From an uncultured Clostridia bacterium (GTDB lineage: Bacteria; Bacillota; Clostridia; Lachnospirales; Anaerotignaceae), in assembly GCA_944378105.1 (NCBI GenBank), contig CALWGC010000021.1, forward strand, positions 1 through 56,805: a stretch of 56,805 nt of DNA, read 5' to 3'. The notes beneath the pieces were generated by a model. The model ran no database searches and was not told the DNA's origin. It worked only from the letters and a program-made list of their open reading frames with translations. The translations under genes and the position numbers were made by a program. The first letter of the stretch is position 1. Each line of letters begins with the position of its first letter. This document shows positions 45,994-55,082 of the stretch, in pieces.

Positions 45994-46002
45994 TGGTATA
46001 AT
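45994..46002 (+). promoter_or_regulatory. Extended -10 promoter of the 46076 gene
   Basis: TGG before TATAAT (45997-46002). The leader is about 67 bases and contains a small hairpin GATAG / CTATC and AGGAGGCTC before the ATG. Confidence 0.6.
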
Positions 46003-46075
46003 AGATTGAGATAGGTAGCTCTATCAGGCAAAAACGGGTGTTCTGCCCCGAGTAAAGAATAGGAGGCTCTCAGAC

Positions 46076-46492
46076 ATGGCAGTTGTGGAAGAATTGATCA
46101 GAGAAGAAAATGACGGTACCTTAAGCTTTGGCAATTATCTGGTCGATACAAAAATGAAAGTACTGGATTTTGAGGTTAACGGAGATTTATACTACGTTAA
46201 AACATATAAAGATATCACAAAGTTAGAAAAAAATGGGAAACTCCTGCTGGAAGCTGTGCCGGGTGCTGCGGTGATGCATTTTACACAGACGGAAAAAAGT
46301 GCTTCCTTTGGGGTGGAAGCGCTGGACGATGTGCAGATTACCATGGAAATGGAAGCCGGCAAAGAATATAAAGTGCTCATTGACGATGTGAATGTGGGCA
46401 GTGTGAAGGCAAATTTGGCCGGAAAAGTGATTTTCAGTGTCGATACCAAAGGCAGCGAAAAGCAAGTGATGCTGGAAAAAGTAAACGGCTAA
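46076..46492 (+). CDS. Conserved small protein of unknown function (138 aa)
   Basis: MAVVEELIREENDGTLSFGN starts a soluble protein without signal peptide or membrane segment. The first half resembles KVLDFEVNGDLYYVKTYKDI; the second half is beta-rich (MEMEAGKEYKVLIDDVNVGS). I recall related Clostridia proteins that were annotated as endosialidase, a name the sequence does not support. It has its own promoter and terminator, so it is an independent unit. Confidence 0.7.
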   Translation: MAVVEELIREENDGTLSFGNYLVDTKMKVLDFEVNGDLYYVKTYKDITKLEKNGKLLLEAVPGAAVMHFTQTEKSASFGVEALDDVQITMEMEAGKEYKVLIDDVNVGSVKANLAGKVIFSVDTKGSEKQVMLEKVNG

Positions 46493-46523
46493 GAACGGCC
46501 GAAGCGGATACATCAGAAGAAAA

Positions 46524-46560
46524 AGACGGCTTAGAGGACCTCTCTTGGCCGGCTTTTTTT
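46524..46560 (+). terminator. Terminator after the 46076 gene
   Basis: An imperfect stem (CGGC ... AGAG / CTCT ... GCCG) followed by seven T. Weaker than the other terminators in the window. Confidence 0.55.
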
Positions 46561-46588
46561 CTATGGTTCTTTTCAGAAAGGAATGCCT

Positions 46589-48001
46589 ATGAAAGAAAAA
46601 ACCATTTATATCTGTAAAAATTGCGGCAGTCGATCGGCCAAGTGGATGGGCGTTTGTCCCCGCTGCCGTCAATATAACACCTTTGAAGCGGTGCAGGAAA
46701 TGGCACAGCCGGCGGCGGGAAAAGCAGCCCAAAGCCGTCTGGCCGACGGCGTATTGTTGCCGCTGCGGGCGGTGGAAACCAACCGTTCGGACCGGCTGTT
46801 GACCGGCATTGGCGAATTTAACCGGGTGCTGGGTGGCGGTTTGGTGCGGGATTCTGTGACCATCCTTTCTTCGCCCCCTGGCGGTGGCAAAAGCACATTG
46901 ACGCTGGCGGTGGCCAATGATGTGGCGGCCCAAGGCTATCCTGTGGTCTATGCTTCGGGAGAGGAAAGCAGCAGCCAAATCAAAGCACGGGCCGACCGGA
47001 TTTTGCCAGAAATTTCTCCCAATTTATGGGTCATTGCCGATACCTCCATGGACCGGGTGTTACAGGCGGCCAAGGAAAAGGAAGCGGCGCTGGTGATTGT
47101 GGACAGTATCCAAACCTTCCAGTTACAGGCCTTTCTTCCTTCCCGGGCGGGAAACCCCACCCAAACCATGGAATGCGCCGGGGAATTAACCCGCTTGGCG
47201 AAAAACAGTGCCCGCCCGGTGGCAGTGATTCTCATTGGGCAGATGAACAAAAGTGATGAGCTGGCGGGGCTGCGGGCCTTGGAACATTTGGCGGACACGG
47301 TGCTGATTATGGATGGAGACAGCGAAGAGCAATTTCGTTCCCTCACAGCCACGAAAAACCGGTTTGGCAGCACCGGAGAAATGGGGTTTTTCACCATGAC
47401 AGAGCGGGGGCTTTTGTCCATGGATAACCCATCGGAATTTTTCATGACCAAGCGCAGTGAGGCAGAGGCCGTTTCTGGCAGCGCCTTGACGGTGGTGCGG
47501 GAAGGCTCCCGGCCGGTGATTGCGGAGGTGGAAAGCCTGGTATCTCGTTCCTTTACGCCATACCCCAGCCGCATTGGCGAGGCGTTACGGCGAGAGCAGT
47601 TGAACACACTGGTTTCCATTTTGGAACAGCGCTGTGGTGTGATGCTCTTTGATAAAAACGTGGTCATCAAAACCACCGGTGGGCTGAAGCTGAAAGAGCA
47701 GGCATCCAACTTGGCGGTGCTGATGAGTATTGTTTCTTCCGTTTACGAGGAGCCCATCTCGCCGGCTGTGGCCTTTTTGGCCGACGTGGGGTTAACGGGT
47801 GAACTGAAACGGGTGCCCAATACGGAAAGCCGGGTGCGAGAACTGGCCCGGATGGGCTTTCAGAAAGTGTTTGTCTCCAAAGATAGCTTGCAGGAGGAGA
47901 GGGTGGAAGGCATCACCGTTGTCCGGCTGCGGTATGTGTCGGAAGTGATGGAAGCCATTTTTGAAAAAAGGCCAAAAAAACGATATAAGGAAAGCTTATA
48001 G
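46589..48001 (+). CDS. radA: DNA repair protein RadA
   Basis: A RecA-like branch-migration helicase in recombinational repair. 470 residues: zinc finger CKNCGSRSAKWMGVCPRC at 8-25, P-loop SPPGGGKSTL near 95, RadA motif TKNRFGSTGEMGFF near 255, and a C-terminal Lon-like domain. ATG 46589 follows AAAGGA by seven bases; ATG 46583 is too close. Confidence 0.95.
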   Translation: MKEKTIYICKNCGSRSAKWMGVCPRCRQYNTFEAVQEMAQPAAGKAAQSRLADGVLLPLRAVETNRSDRLLTGIGEFNRVLGGGLVRDSVTILSSPPGGGKSTLTLAVANDVAAQGYPVVYASGEESSSQIKARADRILPEISPNLWVIADTSMDRVLQAAKEKEAALVIVDSIQTFQLQAFLPSRAGNPTQTMECAGELTRLAKNSARPVAVILIGQMNKSDELAGLRALEHLADTVLIMDGDSEEQFRSLTATKNRFGSTGEMGFFTMTERGLLSMDNPSEFFMTKRSEAEAVSGSALTVVREGSRPVIAEVESLVSRSFTPYPSRIGEALRREQLNTLVSILEQRCGVMLFDKNVVIKTTGGLKLKEQASNLAVLMSIVSSVYEEPISPAVAFLADVGLTGELKRVPNTESRVRELARMGFQKVFVSKDSLQEERVEGITVVRLRYVSEVMEAIFEKRPKKRYKESL

Positions 48002-48021
48002 CGGGTGTAAAGAAAATATAG

Positions 48022-48050
48022 TTTACTAATACTTGATTATCCATTATAAT
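48022..48050 (+). promoter_or_regulatory. Promoter of pyruvate carboxylase
   Basis: TTTACT (48022-48027), 17 bases, TATAAT (48045-48050). The leader ends in a 6-bp hairpin CTTCGG / CCGAAG (48119-48136) next to the ribosome-binding site. Confidence 0.65.
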
Positions 48051-48146
48051 AATAAAGTACCATTCTTAGATAAGGATTGACTTAAATTTCAATTTGTACG
48101 AAAAAAAAGACAAGGCGGCTTCGGCCGAAACCGAAGGGGGAGTACG

Positions 48147-51100
48147 ATGCAAACGAATTTTCAAATCAAAAAATTCAAAAAGGTTTTGGTAGCAAACCGT
48201 GGTGAAATTGCCATCCGTGTTTACCGTGCCCTGAACGAATTGGGCATTCAGACGGTGGGTATTTTCTCCAAAGAAGATAAATATTCTCTATTTCGTACCA
48301 AAACAGACGAAAGCTATGAATTAGACCCCAAAAAAGGCCCCATCGACGCCTATTTGGATATTCGTAAAATCATTCAAATTGCAAAAAGTAAAGGGGTAGA
48401 CGCCATCCATCCAGGCTATGGCTTCTTGTCCGAAAATCCGGACTTTGTGGCTGCCTGCGAAGAGGCCGGCATTGCCTTCATTGGCCCAACAAAAGAAACC
48501 ATGAACGCCATGGGCGATAAAATTTCTTCCAAACGCATTGCCATTGCCTGCGGCGTGCCCATCATCCCAGGCGTAGACCATGCCATCAAAAGCGAAGAAG
48601 AAGTGTTGGAAATTGCAGACCGGGTGGGCTATCCTGTGATGCTGAAAGCATCCAACGGCGGCGGCGGCCGCGGGATGCGAATTGTTAACTGCAAAGAAGA
48701 CATGCCAAGAGAATACCGCGAAGCAGTCAACGAAGCCAAAAAAGCCTTTGGCGATGACAAAATCTTCATCGAAAAATACCTGCGCGATCCAAAACATGTG
48801 GAAGTGCAGATCATTGGTGATAAATATGGCAACATTGTGCATCTTTATGACCGTGACTGCTCTGTACAGCGCCGTCATCAAAAAGTGGTAGAATATGCGC
48901 CGGCCTTTACCCTGCGGGAAGAAGTGCGTCAAAATATCTTCCGTGACGCCGTAAAACTGGCCCAGTATGTCAACTACAAAAGTGCCGGTACCTTGGAATT
49001 TTTGGTGGATGCGGACCAGAATTACTACTTCATTGAAATGAACCCCCGTATCCAGGTGGAACACACCGTAACGGAAATGATTACGGGCGTGGATATTGTG
49101 CAGACACAGATTTTGATTGAAGAAGGTTATCCGCTTTCTTCTCCAGAAATCAGCATCCAAAGCCAGGATGATATCCCTTGCAACGGCTATTCCATCCAGA
49201 TGCGTGTCACCACCGAAGATCCATCCAACAACTTCCTGCCCGATACAGGTAAAATCTCTGTGTACCGTTCTGCTGCCGGTAACGGCATTCGTCTGGACGG
49301 CGGCACCGCTTATACCGGGGCAGAAATTACGCCATACTATGACAGCTTGTTGGTAAAAATCATTGCCACCGACCGGAACTTCCAATGGGCCGTAAACAAA
49401 GCCGTTCGCGCCCTGAAAGAAACACGGATCCGTGGCGTAAAAACCAATATTCCATTTTTGATTAACGTGCTGCAAAACGAAACCTTTGCCAAAGGCCTTT
49501 GCACCACCACCTTCATTGGCAATACGCCAGAACTGTTTGAAATTTCTGTAGGCAAAGACCGGGCAACCCGCATTGCCGAATTTATTGGGAACAAAATCGT
49601 CAACGAAGTCAACGGCGAAAAACCGGCTGTCACCTGTGTCGATGGACCAGCCACCAGCGGCAAAACCGTGGTGGGTGCCAGAGATGAATTTTTGCGTTTG
49701 GGCGCCAAAGCCTTTACCCAGAAAATTTTGCAGGACAAAAAACTCTATATCACCGACACCACCATGCGGGACGCCCATCAGTCCTTGATGGCCACCCGTA
49801 TGAGAAGCATCGACTTACTGAAAGCAGCTCCTGCCACCAACGAAATCATGGCACCGGCCTTCTCTGTGGAAGCCTGGGGTGGCGCCACCTTTGACGTGGC
49901 TTATCGGTTTTTGAAAGAATCTCCTTGGGTGCGGTTGGAAAGACTGAGAAAAGCCATGCCAAATACGTTGATTCAGATGTTGATGCGTGCTTCCAATGCC
50001 GTAGGCTATAGCAACTATCCCGACAATGTGGTGGCTAAATTCATTGAAATTGCCGCCGAACGGGGTGTGGATGTATTCCGTATTTTCGATAGCTTAAACT
50101 GGATTGAAAATATGAAAATGCCCATTGAAGAAGCATTGAAAACCGGCCGCATTGTAGAAGGTGCTATCTGCTACACCGGTAACATCCTGGATCCAAAGGA
50201 AACCAAATATACCGTGGATTACTATGTGAAAAAAGCCAAAGAATTGGAAGACTTGGGCTGCCACATTGTGGCCATCAAAGATATGGCCGGGCTTTTGAAA
50301 CCATACGCCGCAAAAGAACTGTTTGCAGCGCTGAAAAGCGAACTGCATGTGCCACTGCACCTGCATACCCATGACTCCACCGGTAACGGTGTTTCTACGG
50401 TGTTGATGGCAGCAGAAGCCGGTTTGGATATTGCCGATGCGGCCATCGAGGCCATGAGCGGCTTAACCAGTCAGCCTTCCATGAACTCCATTGTGGAAGC
50501 ATTGCGCGGCACCGAACGGGATACTGGGTTAAATCCGGAAGATTTGACGAGACTGACCCATTACTACAGCCAAGTACGTCAAATTTATGCCGGCTTTGAA
50601 AGCCCAATGAAAACGTCCAACACAGAAATTTATAAATATGAAATCCCTGGCGGCCAGTATTCCAACTTGTTGGCCCAGGTGAAAGAAATGGGCTCCGGTG
50701 AAAACTTTGAAGAAATCAAAGTGCTTTATAAACAAGCCAACGATTTGCTGGGCAATATCATCAAAGTAACGCCTACGGCAAAAATCGTCGGGGACTTGGC
50801 CATCTTTATGTTTAAAAATGGCTTGACCAAAGACAGTATTCTCACCGAAGGGAAAGAATTGTCCTATCCTGACTCGGTGGTGGATTACTTCATGGGCATG
50901 GTAGGACAGCCCGACGGCGGCTTCCCGAAAGAATTGCAGGAAGTGGTTTTGAAAGGCCGTAAGCCGTTGGAAGAAAGAGCCGGTAAAGTCCTGCCACCGG
51001 CAGACTTTGACGCCATTGCAGAACATATCTCCAACTTCAACAGCATCACCGCTGACCATGTGAACTCTCGCAATACCTTAAGCTATGCCCTCTATCCAAA

Positions 51101-51623
51101 GGTGTACGACGACTATTGCCAGCACTTGGAATACTATAACGACGTTTCCCGTCTGGAAAGCCATGTATTCTTCCATGGCCTCAAAAAAGGCGAAGAAACC
51201 AAGCTGATGCTGGGCGAAGGCAAGGAAGTGCTGATTCGCTATGTCGATATGTCGGAACCAAACGCCGAAGGCGTGCGCAATGTCACCTTTGAAATCAACG
51301 GTGTGATGCGTGAAGTACGGGTACAGGATAAGAAACTGCAAGTAAATACCGATAAGAAACTGAAAGCAGAAAAAGGCAACATCTTGCAGCTGGGTTCTCC
51401 TATTCCTGGTACCGTGGGCAAGATTCTCGTCAAAGAAGGCGACCATGTGGACAAAAACAGCCTGCTGATGACCGTCGAAGCCATGAAGATGGAAACCTCC
51501 ATTGCATCGAAGCTGACCGGTACGGTAGACAAGATTTATGTCAAAGAAGGCGAACAGGTAATGCAAGAAGAATTGCTGATCACCTTCAAAGAAGATCCAA
51601 AACCAGAAGAAAAACAGGCCTAA
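48147..51623 (+). CDS. pyc: Pyruvate carboxylase
   Basis: It carboxylates pyruvate to oxaloacetate with ATP, bicarbonate and biotin. 1158 residues, the single-chain form. The biotin carboxylase domain (1-455) begins KVLVANRGEIAIRVYRALNE and holds SNGGGGRGMRIV and FIEMNPRIQVEHTVTE. The carboxyltransferase domain starts near 530 (DTTMRDAHQSLMATRMRS) with metal ligands around HLHTHDSTGNGVST. The biotin lysine is in VEAMKMETS near 1113. Single gene with its own promoter; repeat copy D follows and may end the transcript. Confidence 0.97.
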   Translation: MQTNFQIKKFKKVLVANRGEIAIRVYRALNELGIQTVGIFSKEDKYSLFRTKTDESYELDPKKGPIDAYLDIRKIIQIAKSKGVDAIHPGYGFLSENPDFVAACEEAGIAFIGPTKETMNAMGDKISSKRIAIACGVPIIPGVDHAIKSEEEVLEIADRVGYPVMLKASNGGGGRGMRIVNCKEDMPREYREAVNEAKKAFGDDKIFIEKYLRDPKHVEVQIIGDKYGNIVHLYDRDCSVQRRHQKVVEYAPAFTLREEVRQNIFRDAVKLAQYVNYKSAGTLEFLVDADQNYYFIEMNPRIQVEHTVTEMITGVDIVQTQILIEEGYPLSSPEISIQSQDDIPCNGYSIQMRVTTEDPSNNFLPDTGKISVYRSAAGNGIRLDGGTAYTGAEITPYYDSLLVKIIATDRNFQWAVNKAVRALKETRIRGVKTNIPFLINVLQNETFAKGLCTTTFIGNTPELFEISVGKDRATRIAEFIGNKIVNEVNGEKPAVTCVDGPATSGKTVVGARDEFLRLGAKAFTQKILQDKKLYITDTTMRDAHQSLMATRMRSIDLLKAAPATNEIMAPAFSVEAWGGATFDVAYRFLKESPWVRLERLRKAMPNTLIQMLMRASNAVGYSNYPDNVVAKFIEIAAERGVDVFRIFDSLNWIENMKMPIEEALKTGRIVEGAICYTGNILDPKETKYTVDYYVKKAKELEDLGCHIVAIKDMAGLLKPYAAKELFAALKSELHVPLHLHTHDSTGNGVSTVLMAAEAGLDIADAAIEAMSGLTSQPSMNSIVEALRGTERDTGLNPEDLTRLTHYYSQVRQIYAGFESPMKTSNTEIYKYEIPGGQYSNLLAQVKEMGSGENFEEIKVLYKQANDLLGNIIKVTPTAKIVGDLAIFMFKNGLTKDSILTEGKELSYPDSVVDYFMGMVGQPDGGFPKELQEVVLKGRKPLEERAGKVLPPADFDAIAEHISNFNSITADHVNSRNTLSYALYPKVYDDYCQHLEYYNDVSRLESHVFFHGLKKGEETKLMLGEGKEVLIRYVDMSEPNAEGVRNVTFEINGVMREVRVQDKKLQVNTDKKLKAEKGNILQLGSPIPGTVGKILVKEGDHVDKNSLLMTVEAMKMETSIASKLTGTVDKIYVKEGEQVMQEELLITFKEDPKPEEKQA

Positions 51624-51659
51624 GAGCCAAACAAAGAAGAGACAAAAAGAGTCCTTCTT

Positions 51660-51810
51660 TTGGCGTAGCTTCCTAAGAAAACAAAGATGGCTGCAATCCT
51701 TATATCCAAAGGATTGCAGCCATTTTCTTTTTATTGGGGTTGTTTTCTTCGAAAGACTGCGATCACAATTTCCAAGAAAAAAACAATGGTTTCTTCTTGG
51801 GAAACCGCTT
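51660..51810 (+). repeat. Dispersed intergenic repeat, copy D (full)
   Basis: TTGGCGTAGCTTCCTAAGAA, the hairpin GGCTGCAATCC / GGATTGCAGCC (51689-51721) with a T-rich tail, GGTTGTTTTCTTCGAAAGAC, TGCGATCACAATTTCC, and TTTCTTCTTGGGAAACCGC at the end. The inner spacer of the second inverted pair is shorter than in copy C. It lies 36 bases after the pyruvate carboxylase stop and can act as its terminator. Confidence 0.8.
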
Positions 51811-51857
51811 GATCGGGTCTCTTTTTTGCGTTCCAAGACTCCACAAAAAATTCTCAC

Positions 51858-51923
51858 TTTTCCACAAACGAAATTTTTCCATCAGTGGAAAAAGCACAAA
51901 AAGAAAGCTTTGATTGTGGATAA
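51858..51923. other. DnaA-box-like sites
   Basis: TTTTCCACA at 51858-51866 fits the TTWTNCACA consensus, and TGTGGATAA at 51915-51923 is a perfect box on the other strand. A one-mismatch site (AGTGGAAAA) lies between them. No other sign of an origin is present, so these may be chance hits in AT-rich DNA or a DnaA-controlled promoter region. Confidence 0.3.
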
Positions 51924-52044
51924 TTCTGCCAGAATACAATAAACATAATTCGCCATTTGTGCGGTAAAAATGGGTTTTTCGGGGAAAAATCACGGAGAAA
52001 TGGGAGTAAAATCTGGAAAAATCCTCCACTTTTGGGCTCAAAAT

Positions 52045-52072
52045 TTGCTTTTTTTGCTGGGTATGATATAAT
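52045..52072 (+). promoter_or_regulatory. Promoter of the SLH-CAP gene
   Basis: TTGCTT (52045-52050), 16 bases, TATAAT (52067-52072). The leader is about 80 bases and ends in AGGAG. Confidence 0.65.
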
Positions 52073-52160
52073 AAATGAAATTGTCTTTCAAAGAAAGTAG
52101 CCTTTTTGCCAAAGGGCAAATTGGAATTTTTGTTTGTGAAGAAAATAGGAAGGAGTTACT

Positions 52161-53594
52161 ATGAAACCAAGATGGAAACGACAAGCGGTGGTTTCGCTTT
52201 TATTGGTGTTGCTGTTGGTGGTGCCGGCCTTTGGCGCATCCATCAACGGTAGCAGCTGGGCCAGACCAACGCTGGAGAAGGCGGCAGAGGCCAATTTGGT
52301 GGACAGCGCCTTGCTGGCCAAGGCCAACCAAACGGCCACCCGTGCGGAGTTGGCCCAGTTGGTGGTTCGATTTTATGCCGCGCAGTTGGGCGGAGAGTAC
52401 ACCGCTTCCAACAAGAAACCCTTTACCGACACCGACGATTTGTCTGTGGCGGTGGCCTATGAATTGGGACTGATGAGCGGGGTCAGCGGGACCAAGTTTG
52501 ACCCCAACGGTACCGTCAGCCGGGAGCAGATGGCCTCGGTGGTGATGCGGTTGATGAAAAAGCTGGGCATCCAGCTGGCGGCCCCCACCAATGCCACAAA
52601 GGCATTTGAGGATGAAAGCAGCATTTCCTCCTGGGCTTTATACGATGTAAAAACGCTGAAGCAAAACGGCTTGCTCAGCGGCGATGAATCCGGCAAGTTT
52701 CAGCCCAAAGCCAGCTGTACCATTGAACAGGTGATTGTGGTGATGATGCAATCATCGGAACGAATGACCAATGTCTCCGGCACAGCCACTCAAGGCCTTC
52801 AGGCCGGTTCCTATACGGTGGCTTTGGGGGAAAGCGAAAGCAGCATCCAGTCCAAATTGGGCCAACCCAATGCAACCACCACCAGTATTTATGGCACCCC
52901 CCGGAAACTGTATCAAAAATCGGATGGCACCTTTTTGCTGATTGGCTTTTCCAACGGCAGTGTAGCAGAAATTTTCACCAACGGCAAAACCTTCCGCTAT
53001 GGTGACATTACCCAGCAGACCACCTATGGCCAGCTGAATTTTGCCGATTATGCTTCTTATTCGGTGGAAAAGGCAGTGAAAAAAGAAGGCAATGTGACCA
53101 TGACGTTGTACTTTGATGGAACGACAGGGCACCCGGTCAATGCCATCTATTTGTCCCGGTCCTCTTTACAGGCAGGAGACGGCTTATATAGCGGCTCCTA
53201 TGACGCCGATGTGGAGACGGAGTTATTTTACCTGTTAAATGGCGCCAGGGCCAAACAAGGGCTGCCCTTGTTAAACCGCAATGCTTTTTCTGATGTGGTG
53301 GCCAAAAACCATGCAGACGAAATGAAAAAGTATTTAAGAGGTTCCTATCTCAGCGCCGATGGCAGCAATGTCTTTGAGCGGATGGACGGAGCCAATATTC
53401 AATACGAAGAGGCGGGCGAAAATATCTGCACCACCATCAGTGGCGATGCATTGGAGATTTACGGCTGGTGGATGAGTACCATTTCCACCAGAAGCAACAT
53501 TTTGGAAGATAGTTTTACGGACATTGGTCTTGGCGTGGTCAGCGTACCGCAGCGAAACTGTTTTTATGCCGTTGCCGATTTTTTTGGCCGATAA
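52161..53594 (+). CDS. Secreted SLH-domain protein with C-terminal CAP (SCP/PR-1) domain
   Basis: 477 residues. A signal peptide (VVSLLLVLLLVVPAFGAS) is followed by about three S-layer homology repeats at 30-205 (SGVSGTKFDPNGTVSREQMA and GLLSGDESGKFQPKASCTIE). A linker domain like the CAP-associated N-terminal module follows (GESESSIQSKLGQPNATTTS). The CAP domain closes the protein (LFYLLNGARAKQGLPLL ... YEEAGENICTT). It is probably held at the cell wall by its SLH domain. CAP proteins of this kind occur in spore or envelope layers of Clostridia. Confidence 0.85.
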   Translation: MKPRWKRQAVVSLLLVLLLVVPAFGASINGSSWARPTLEKAAEANLVDSALLAKANQTATRAELAQLVVRFYAAQLGGEYTASNKKPFTDTDDLSVAVAYELGLMSGVSGTKFDPNGTVSREQMASVVMRLMKKLGIQLAAPTNATKAFEDESSISSWALYDVKTLKQNGLLSGDESGKFQPKASCTIEQVIVVMMQSSERMTNVSGTATQGLQAGSYTVALGESESSIQSKLGQPNATTTSIYGTPRKLYQKSDGTFLLIGFSNGSVAEIFTNGKTFRYGDITQQTTYGQLNFADYASYSVEKAVKKEGNVTMTLYFDGTTGHPVNAIYLSRSSLQAGDGLYSGSYDADVETELFYLLNGARAKQGLPLLNRNAFSDVVAKNHADEMKKYLRGSYLSADGSNVFERMDGANIQYEEAGENICTTISGDALEIYGWWMSTISTRSNILEDSFTDIGLGVVSVPQRNCFYAVADFFGR

Positions 53595-53617
53595 GATTTG
53601 GAACCATTCCAAAGAAG

Positions 53618-53643
53618 AAACCCCCGGTTTTGCCGGGGGTTTT
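53618..53643. terminator. Bidirectional terminator between SLH-CAP and Cys-rich genes
   Basis: CCCCCGG / CCGGGGG around TTTTG, flanked by A's on the left and T's on the right. It serves two convergent genes. Confidence 0.8.
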
Positions 53644-53650
53644 GGTTTGT

Positions 53651-54922
53651 TTATTTGCAGCCGCAATTACCGCAGCCACCACATCCGCCGCAACCGCAGT
53701 TGCCGCAATTACCGCAGGAACCGCCACAGCCGCAGTCGTTGGAGCAGCAGCCGCCGTTATTGGAAGCAACGGGCACTTCCGAAGAAGGTACATAGCCCGA
53801 TTGTGGAGCAAACAAGTTGACTGGGAAATCCAGGTTCTGGAAGAATTCGCAAGGATTGCAGCTTTCTGGCGATACTTGGGTTGCTTCTTCCGGTACGCAG
53901 GCGCCCAGGTTTTGCACCATCATGTTGGAAAGACGGAACAGTTTTACCACAGCAAACAGACCGATGGTTACATGCACGGCCACTGGAGAAGGCGAGCAAG
54001 TGCTGCTGCAAGGAGGCGTGCATTCGCAGCCATTGATGATGGTGTTGTTGCAGCTATTGCAGCTGTTGCAGCCGCAGCCACAGTTGTTGCATCCGCAGTG
54101 ATTGCATCCACAGCCGCAGTTGGTTGGGCAAGGATAGCTCAGGCAGGCAGAAAGCGCCATGGCATTGGCTTCTACGCCAACGAAAGGACCATTGCCGCAG
54201 ATGGAAGAGAACAGTTCGTTGAAGGTGGTCACGCACATATTTTCTCCGCCATACAGGGACAGATTGGTGGTATAGCAGCTGGTGGCCGGTACGGAAGAAA
54301 TTTCGCAGCCGTCGCCATCATAGAATACCAGGCAATACTGGAACGTAAATTTGACAACCAGATCCCAATAGCCGCACTGGAAGGAGCTTTCTGTTTTGCT
54401 GACAACGGCTACATGGGAAGTATACAGGTGTTTAACGGCAACAGAATCGGCATTGCAGGGAGGCACGATATATTCGCCGTTGGTGCCACAGCTGGGGGTG
54501 CTGCAAGAATCGTTGCAGGAATTGCAGTTGTTGTTGCAGGAATTGCAGTTGTTGTTGCAGCTATTTGTGCAGTTGTTGTTGCAGGAGTTGCAGTTGTTGT
54601 TACAGCTATTTGTGCAGTTGTTGTTACAGCTATTTGTGCAGTTGTTATTGCAGGAATTGTTACAGGTGTTGCAAGAGTTGTTGCAGCCGCTGCCGCAAGA
54701 GGTGCCACAGCCACAAGAGCCGTTGCAAGAGCCATTGCATCCACAAGAACCGTTGCAGCCGCATTTTTTGCCGCACTGGCCTTTGGTTGCTTTGCGGGCA
54801 GCACCCAAAATGTCAGGCGTCAGGCAAACTTGCAGCCGGCATTGATCGAACAGTTTTTGTGCCATAATGCAGTCAGTTGTTGGGGAAGCAAAGGTGTTGT
54901 TACAAGTAGCGTATCCATCCAT
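53651..54922 (-). CDS. Cys/Asn-rich low-complexity protein, possible spore-coat or metal-binding protein
   Basis: 423 residues with about 69 Cys by hand count (16%). The start is the ATG at 54922 (MDGYATCNN), which has AAAGGAGG upstream; an earlier in-frame ATG lies before that site. Three parts alternate: a Cys-rich segment at about 40-140 with repeats such as CNNNCTNSC and CNSCNNNC, a non-repetitive beta-rich domain (about 150-265), a second short Cys-rich segment (GCGCNHCGCNNCGCGC), a third ordinary segment, and a Cys/Gly-rich C-terminus. No signal peptide. The composition recalls cysteine-rich exosporium or coat proteins such as CdeC of C. difficile, but no homology is claimed. Confidence 0.75.
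   Translation of the reverse strand: MDGYATCNNTFASPTTDCIMAQKLFDQCRLQVCLTPDILGAARKATKGQCGKKCGCNGSCGCNGSCNGSCGCGTSCGSGCNNSCNTCNNSCNNNCTNSCNNNCTNSCNNNCNSCNNNCTNSCNNNCNSCNNNCNSCNDSCSTPSCGTNGEYIVPPCNADSVAVKHLYTSHVAVVSKTESSFQCGYWDLVVKFTFQYCLVFYDGDGCEISSVPATSCYTTNLSLYGGENMCVTTFNELFSSICGNGPFVGVEANAMALSACLSYPCPTNCGCGCNHCGCNNCGCGCNSCNSCNNTIINGCECTPPCSSTCSPSPVAVHVTIGLFAVVKLFRLSNMMVQNLGACVPEEATQVSPESCNPCEFFQNLDFPVNLFAPQSGYVPSSEVPVASNNGGCCSNDCGCGGSCGNCGNCGCGGCGGCGNCGCK
54470..54760 (-). repeat. Tandem degenerate repeats encoding the Cys/Asn-rich segment
   Basis: On the plus strand the units GCAGTTGTTGTT, GCAGGAATT and GCAGCTATTTGT alternate many times. Units are 9-12 bases, in frame, and would be prone to slippage, so length variation between strains is expected. 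Confidence 0.75.
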
Positions 54923-55007
54923 AGAGGTTCCTCCTTTTTCAAGAAGCACTTTGTTTGCTATATACTATGTGCAACGGCTTTTTCGGTGCAAAATTTTTCT
55001 GAATTGT

Positions 55008-55037
55008 TTGGCAGAGCTGGTCCTTTTGCGGTATAAT
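55008..55037 (+). promoter_or_regulatory. Promoter of yigZ
   Basis: TTGGCA (55008-55013), 18 bases, TATAAT (55032-55037). Confidence 0.65.
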
Positions 55038-55082
55038 AAAAAAGATAGGGCTAGGAGCCAGAGATGGATTGCGGGAGGTTTT

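Noticed and set aside
48321..49778. A 485-codon open frame antisense to pyruvate carboxylase
   Set aside because: Codon-bias shadow with no ribosome site and no domain.
53630..55036. A 468-codon Ala/Val-rich frame opposite the Cys-rich gene
   Set aside because: Its repeats are the mirror of the GCA/TTG repeats coding Cys-Asn on the minus strand; that strand has the ribosome site and the terminator.
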